Below, in pieces: positions 59,405 through 64,000 of a stretch of 64,000 bases of DNA. The notes beneath the pieces are model-generated. The model was not told where the DNA came from, made no database searches, and was given only the letters and a program-made list of their open reading frames with translations. The translations under genes and the position numbers were made by a program. The stretch spans positions 186,001 to 250,000 of the forward strand of contig NHZP01000052.1 in the NCBI GenBank assembly GCA_003313425.1, written 5' to 3'. How positions within the stretch are numbered: the stretch's first letter is position 1; the number at the start of each line of letters is the position of its first letter. The stretch comes from Pseudopyrenochaeta lycopersici. Lineage: Eukaryota > Ascomycota > Dothideomycetes > Pleosporales > Pseudopyrenochaetaceae.

Positions 59405-60974
59405 TTCTTTCGCCTACGCTATTGTTTTGGCGAACCTTTACTTCGCGTTGCTGACTTGAATGGAAAACTGTCGATGGTTTACCAATGCAAATCCGCAGGC
59501 ATATGAATATGCCACAAGAGAAGAAAGTGCAACTGAGCCTGATATATCCGCACCGCTTCAACAGGCTAGCGTCATGAAATGAATGGGTTGGACAGGGTTG
59601 CGGGTTGCCAAGAGGAGATGTGGTTTGGCTCAGGATGAGTCGAATGGAACCGTTGTGATTGGTGGGTGTCTTACGTATGCCTGAATGACTCACGCTGCAA
59701 GGCTAAGTTCACGTTAGCTCCGGTTGCCCTGCAAGTCTTTCCCTACGATGAGACTTGAATGCGTTACAACCAATCGAAATTGGCAGCTTCGTCAAAAGCA
59801 CAGCGTTCACTCTTCTCTATCCTACATCTCCCGAAGAAAAGCCATTGATATCAAAACCCACGACGCAGTGGAATATTCACAGCCACATGACTGCACGGCT
59901 ATTTTCGAAAGCCAGCAGGATGATCTTCTTTTGAAGTTCTCCACGATCAAACCTCTCCTCTCACCACCATGCATTGAAGAGATCTGGCAAGAAGTACGTG
60001 ACAATATGTGTTTCCAAGCAAAGAACGGAGAATACAGGCCCCCAATATACGATTCTCCTATATAGGGGAAGTATGGGCTTCTTACGGTAGAATGGCAAAT
60101 GATGAGCCGCTTTCGCATATGCCTATAGACAGAGAGGGCCATGAAGCAAAGGGTTGGAATGCTTTTGGTGACACCCCTAGCTGATATCCTGCGTGGTGTA
60201 TTTCACTTACGCTTGTTCATCCGGACCAAAGATAGTGTAGAGTCTGATCTGTGATAGCATGGTACAGTCTTAGGACCACCTAACTTGTAGGTAGAATTGT
60301 GTTTAGGATTATATTACCATAGGATGAACAACTAGACGATCTATGAGACAGTGCCGAGCGTTGTTTGCTGTTTGGTGCTTGAATTCTTAGCTAGAGGACC
60401 TCGCTCCATTTATGAAACTAGCGACTTCGGCATCGGTTAGGGAGTGGCTGCAGTAGAAAGCAAGAAGCAATCGCACGGTTCTCCTTGTGGGCTGGGCTGA
60501 CCGTGGGGACAGCCTTCGCTGATTGAACTCCGCTCTGACAGCCCGTGAGACTATCGAAGTGGACAAGTGCTCATGTTGTCCGCACATTTGTGCTTGTGAT
60601 ATCAGGGTAGCAACCTTCTACTAGTCCGTGTAACCAATCCGATCAATCACTTTAGACCTGAAAAGAGACCCTGATGGCTCCCAAACCAGTCCCTTCGAAG
60701 ACTCGACCTCTCAGTTATAGACTGCCCGCACAATATGCCAGTGTTCATTTTGTCAGCGCAGCCCATCAACATCACGTGATATAAGCATCGCATTCCAGCA
60801 CCCAATCAGTAACTAATAGAAACTCTAGCATAGTTAGACTACGGCCGAGCACCTTTTACTACACTCGGCATCTGCATGGCTACACTAGCCAAGCTGTCTG
60901 TCTTTTAAATCTCACATATCCAAACAAAACACTATATTTTGTTTAACCCGAAAATTTGTTTAAAAGTTCTTTTC
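59405..60974. other. intergenic, about 1.6 kb
   Basis: Promoter side of the ABCF gene and upstream flank of the tRNA. A 113-codon ORF at 59724-60065 (+) and one at 59307-59693 (-) were considered; the latter overlaps the ABCF 5' exon in another frame. I see no supported gene. Confidence 0.5.
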
Positions 60975-61068
60975 GACACGATGGCCGAGTGGTCTAAGGC
61001 GGTAGATTTAAGCCCCGCTTACTTCTCTACTACAGAAATGTGCGTGGGTTCGAACCCCACTCGTGTCA
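60975..61068 (+). tRNA. tRNA-Leu (anticodon UAA), with 12-nt intron
   Basis: Class II tRNA read on the plus strand. The acceptor stem GACACGA (60975) pairs with TCGTGTC (61061-61067), with discriminator A at 61068. The D-arm carries the A box (TGGCCGAGTGG). The anticodon stem GTAGA pairs with TCTAC, and the loop TTTAAG gives anticodon TAA at 61009-61011. A 12-nt intron (61013-61024) sits one base 3' of the anticodon, the standard position. The variable arm is an ACA/TGT stem with a GAAA loop. The T-arm GTGGG-TTCGAAC-CCCAC contains the B box. All arms fold without mismatch. The tandem array downstream begins inside its 3' end. Confidence 0.95.
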
Positions 61069-61530
61069 ATTGCACCTCTTTTTGCATTTTTTTTTTTGCA
61101 TTTTTTGGCACGTGACGTCATTTGAAGCTCGTTTTGCATTTGGCAGGTTTTTGAAACGTGAGCCACTCGTGTCGATTGCGGCTCTTTTGCATTTGGCAGG
61201 TTTTTGAAACGCGAGCCACTCGTGTCATTTGCAGCTCTTTTTACATTTTTTTGCATTTTTTGACACGTGGCGTCAATTGAAGCTCGTTTTGCATTTGGCA
61301 GGTTTTTGAAACGTGAGCCACTCGTGTCGATTGCGGCTCTTTTGCATTTGGCAGGTTTTTGAAACGTGAGCCACTCGTGTCGATTGCGGCTCTTTTGCAT
61401 TTGGCAGGTTTTTGAAACGTGAGCCACTCGTGTCGATTGCGGCTCTTTTGCATTCGTCAGGTTTTTGAAACGTGAGCCACTCGTGTCAATTGCAGCTCTT
61501 CTGCATTTCCGCCGTTTTTTGACACTTGAG
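61058..61530 (+). repeat. 53-bp tandem array seeded by the tRNA-Leu 3' end
   Basis: The block CACTCGTGTC, which is the last bases of the T-arm plus acceptor strand of the tRNA, recurs at 61058, 61164, 61217, 61319, 61372, 61425 and 61478. Spacings are 53 bp or about twice that (102-106 bp) where a diverged copy lies between. A typical unit reads from that block through CGATTGCGGCTCTTTTGCAT, then TTGGCAGG and TTTTTGAAACGTGAGC. The two double-length gaps each hold a variant unit with GCATTTTTT and (A/G)CACGTG. The first variant holds CACGTGACGTCA (61109-61120), an E-box fused to a CRE-like palindrome. The array fades after about 61530. Confidence 0.93.
61079..61097 (+). terminator. Pol III terminator T-runs
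   Basis: T5 at 61079-61083 and T11 at 61087-61097, 11 and 19 nt past the tRNA end, are standard Pol III stop signals. They also lie inside the first copy of the tandem array. Confidence 0.75.
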
Positions 61531-61763
61531 GCGGATCGCGTCATTTTTGGATCTATTTGGGTTTCGGCGTTTTTTGGAGGCGGTACAACAATGGGAACGA
61601 TTAATTAGGCACTCCTTTGATGTCCTTTCCAAAGCCATCCAAATTGATAGATGAGCGGGCTCATGTTCCAGCTGGACACATATTCCGATCGGTGATATGT
61701 GCAGAAAACCATGCATGCACAACACGGTACAATGGTTATTATCGTGTCCCAAAAGGCAGCTGG

Positions 61764-64000
61764 CTATGGGTCGGGCCATACAAAATCGCTGCGGAGATAA
61801 TGTAGGAGAACACGCAGCGCCACTTCATCTGTCATGCGGCAGCCTTCCGACCAACCCGACGGCCGCTCTTCCGTTAGCATAGACAGATCTACTGGCTTTC
61901 CTATGTCTTGCTGCTTGATACGTGTCACGTCGAATGTGTCTTGCTTCACGGCCGCCAGCCAATTGTCTCTGCGCACCTGCAAAGCAGTCCACAGCTGCAA
62001 CGCCGCTTCATCTCTGTCCAGTGGCAGCAACAGCTGTACAGCCTCTTCTGCTGTGGAAAGTACGCGGTTCGCTGCCGCAGCATTGATTCCAGCGTAGTTA
62101 TCGACACTCTCAAGATCCGTGAGGATGCCTTGGTATGCCGTCAGGCTCAGACTCAAAGGGGTACCGCGGGCCAGGGGTCGCTCAAGACCAACCGATTTCG
62201 CCAGACTTGCAAAGTTCAGGCCCGGGCCAACGTCGATCAAAGGATCTGCCTTCTTCTCAAGAAGCATGCCAATGAAATCAAGGTTTAAATGGAGTGCCGC
62301 AATGCTCAGTGGCGTCCCGATCTCCGGGCACCGCTCGTTGATGCTATCAGCATCCTCGAATATGGACAAGAGGAGTTGCATGATTTGAACAGAGGTTGGC
62401 CAATTATTCGCCACGACGTCGTGCGTCCAATAGGCTACCTGGTGGAGGACGCTCATCTTGCGCGATGGTAGCGCAATGGGACTCAGCTTCGACCGCCGCA
62501 ACCGCAGGGTCTGTATGTGTGACGCGAGACACGGTCCGCCCTCAGTCCGCTCAGCAGTGTCTTCAGCCGACCAGTCTGGCAGGTTTTCTAAGGGTTCATT
62601 CAAGCTCTGCCTTTTCATGTAATGGATCGAGTCAAGAGCTGCCTCACTTATTGTCATGACCAGTCCTGCAAGCAGACTGATCGGCGGCCCCTGACCTGGC
62701 GGACGAGCGTACACTGGGTTCAAGTTCGCTCCATGTGCCAGTAGTACATCTGCAACGTCAAAGCAGCGATTGATTACGCAAAGCGCAAAAGGCGTTATCG
62801 AGCATTGCTCTATTGGCTCTTCGACAGGAATTCCTGCAGCTAACAGCTGCTGGGCAATCTTGACTCCGTCTGGCGTCTTCGAACCTTGTGTAGGGTAGGC
62901 AACGGCATGGAGGAACGTCATCTCAACGCCTGAAAGGTGCCGAAACCGCTTGTGCACATCTGCTCCAAAGCGGAGCAGCAGTCTGAACACTCGCCAGTTT
63001 CTAGTTGAGACTGCGGCTTGAAGTGGTCTGTAATCTTTGGTGCCGTTTGGATCGTAATCAAGTTCTAGTAAGGCTTCTACAATATCGGCGTCGCCTAAAA
63101 GTATCTCCTTGTATAAGAGGTGATTTGCGGCGGCAGTCGCTTCAGAATATTGCCGATGTGGATGCTCATCTCTCCACTTGCGGATGAGTCGGAAGGTGTC
63201 CAAGACAGCAGACTTATACTGGGATCCAAGTCTAACGAGTCTGCTCTGCAGACAAGAAGGGTCAATGGAAGTTTTCCTCCTCTCATGCGCAACTGTTAGC
63301 ACCCAGGTCTCGTCAAACAAATCAGTGCTCAAATTCTCGCTTGGATTACCAAGCAAGGTCTGCAGAATTTCCGGGTAGAACAGAAGGCCCGCAATTTCCA
63401 CTGATGACATTGATCCCCCATCATGTGGTCAGCCTTTCCCTCTTGGATCCGCGCCCAACTCCAGCAGGACCTTAATGGCGCCTCTGTTGCGTGCAATCAC
63501 AGCTCGCCCCAACAGCGTCGTTGAGATGTTAAGTAAACCGTCCCAGTCGGCCGCAATCCCCCGGTCGCCACCGATACTCGAAAGCTCCTCGATATCCGCC
63601 CCCGCATCGATGAGGAGTTTGGCAACAGTTCGCATCTCGTGCTCATGCTCTTCTTCGAATCCGCATAGGCAATGTAATGGCCCTTCTTCTCCTAGGCTGA
63701 TCTTGCCAGACTGGGCGCTTCGCTCAAGCAGGAACAAAACGCAATCGTATTGAGCGCTGCGGACTGCACATACAAGCGGGCTGTCATGCCTGAAGGCGCT
63801 ACCTCGGTCAACATCACACTTGTAAGTGTCCAATAAATGTCTCAGAACGTGTACTTTGCCAAAGGTGGCCGCAAAGTGCAGCAGACCGTGGCCAGCAGTG
63901 CTCACATAAATTTTATCAAATCGATTTTCGACCTCGTCCAATTCTTCAAGTTTGGAATGGTCCTTTCCCAGTAAATACTGTTCGTAGTGGTCCCCAAGCT
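61764..64000 (-). pseudogene. ankyrin-repeat protein ORF with one in-frame stop, 5' partial
   Basis: Continuous minus-strand frame from the right edge (open at 63998) to 61764, interrupted only by a TGA at 63429-63431. Upstream of the stop are ankyrin-like units such as GLLHFAATFGKVHVLRHLLD, LVCAVRSAQYDCVLFLLER, LLIDAGADIEEL and AIKVLLELGADPRGKG. Downstream, in the same frame, are IVEALLELDYDPN, YRPLQAAVSTRNWRVFRLLL-FGADV, FALCVINRCFDVADVLLAHG and LSIAALHLNLDFIGMLLEKKADP. The downstream frame alone has an ATG at 63410 and 548 codons, so it could be a truncated protein. Ankyrin proteins of this size are common in fungi, often with an N-terminal NACHT or HET-type domain, which would lie off the window. 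No splice pair of plausible length removes the stop. Confidence 0.75.

Noticed and set aside
61008..61544. A 178-codon minus-strand ORF across the tandem array and tRNA
   Set aside because: The 53-bp unit is open in all three minus frames, so the ORF cycles through frames of the repeat; it also runs antisense through the tRNA. It is a by-product of the repeat.
63400..63500. Intron removing the ankyrin stop (donor GTCCTG at about 63480, acceptor ATCAG)
   Set aside because: It would be 70 nt and shift the frame, and it would delete a well-formed ankyrin core; a GC-donor alternative would be only about 33 nt.

Overview
The window is nuclear DNA of a filamentous ascomycete (Pezizomycotina; a Dothideomycete such as a Pleosporales species is my best guess, by inference only). 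Genes are spread out, carry short introns (about 49-90 nt, nearly all GT-AG), and encode typical mould families: a Baeyer-Villiger monooxygenase, berberine-bridge-type oxidase, secreted subtilisin, L-amino-acid oxidase, TauD-like dioxygenase, GT31-type glycosyltransferase and ABCF ATPase. The tRNA-Leu has a short intron beside the anticodon, as in eukaryotes.

Layout. 1-6.1 kb: 5'-truncated Baeyer-Villiger monooxygenase (+), a glycosyltransferase with a C-terminal Cys-rich module (-), and an unknown protein (-). 6.5-7.7 kb: a frameshifted relic of the C-terminal half of an acyl-CoA oxidase (-). 9.4-11.5 kb: a ten-exon sulfite-oxidase-type molybdoenzyme (+) with two micro-exons. 12.6-18.2 kb: a single-pass membrane protein (+), a secreted subtilisin (-) and a two-lobed EthD-like protein (-). 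20.6-22.2 kb: a secreted FAD oxidase (+). 24-28.5 kb: a multi-pass membrane protein (-), a GNAT acetyltransferase (+) and a SIS-domain sugar-phosphate isomerase-like protein (+). 30.6-41.8 kb: a secreted PUD-like protein (-), a TauD-like dioxygenase (+), a three-exon RidA/YjgF protein with a predicted signal peptide (-), and a secreted L-amino-acid oxidase (+). 41.8-47.7 kb: gene-poor, AT-rich, with an alpha/beta-hydrolase relic. 47.7-59.4 kb: an F-box/2EXR-like protein (+), a GT34-like glycosyltransferase (-), a zinc-finger-like Gln/His-rich protein (-) and an ABCF ATPase (-). 61-64 kb: tRNA-Leu(UAA), a 53-bp tandem array that begins inside the tRNA 3' end, and an ankyrin-repeat ORF cut by one in-frame stop and running off the right edge.

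Functional picture. Most genes look like independent fungal metabolic or secretory genes rather than one cluster. The most suggestive pairing is the secreted L-amino-acid oxidase beside a RidA protein that also appears to be secreted: the oxidase makes reactive imino acids and RidA proteins hydrolyse imines and enamines. The other main signals are the tRNA-seeded satellite, the interrupted ankyrin gene, two GC-AG introns, and two relics of metabolic genes in the gene-poor stretches. Splice models were built by hand from frame continuity and family conservation; there is no transcript evidence.
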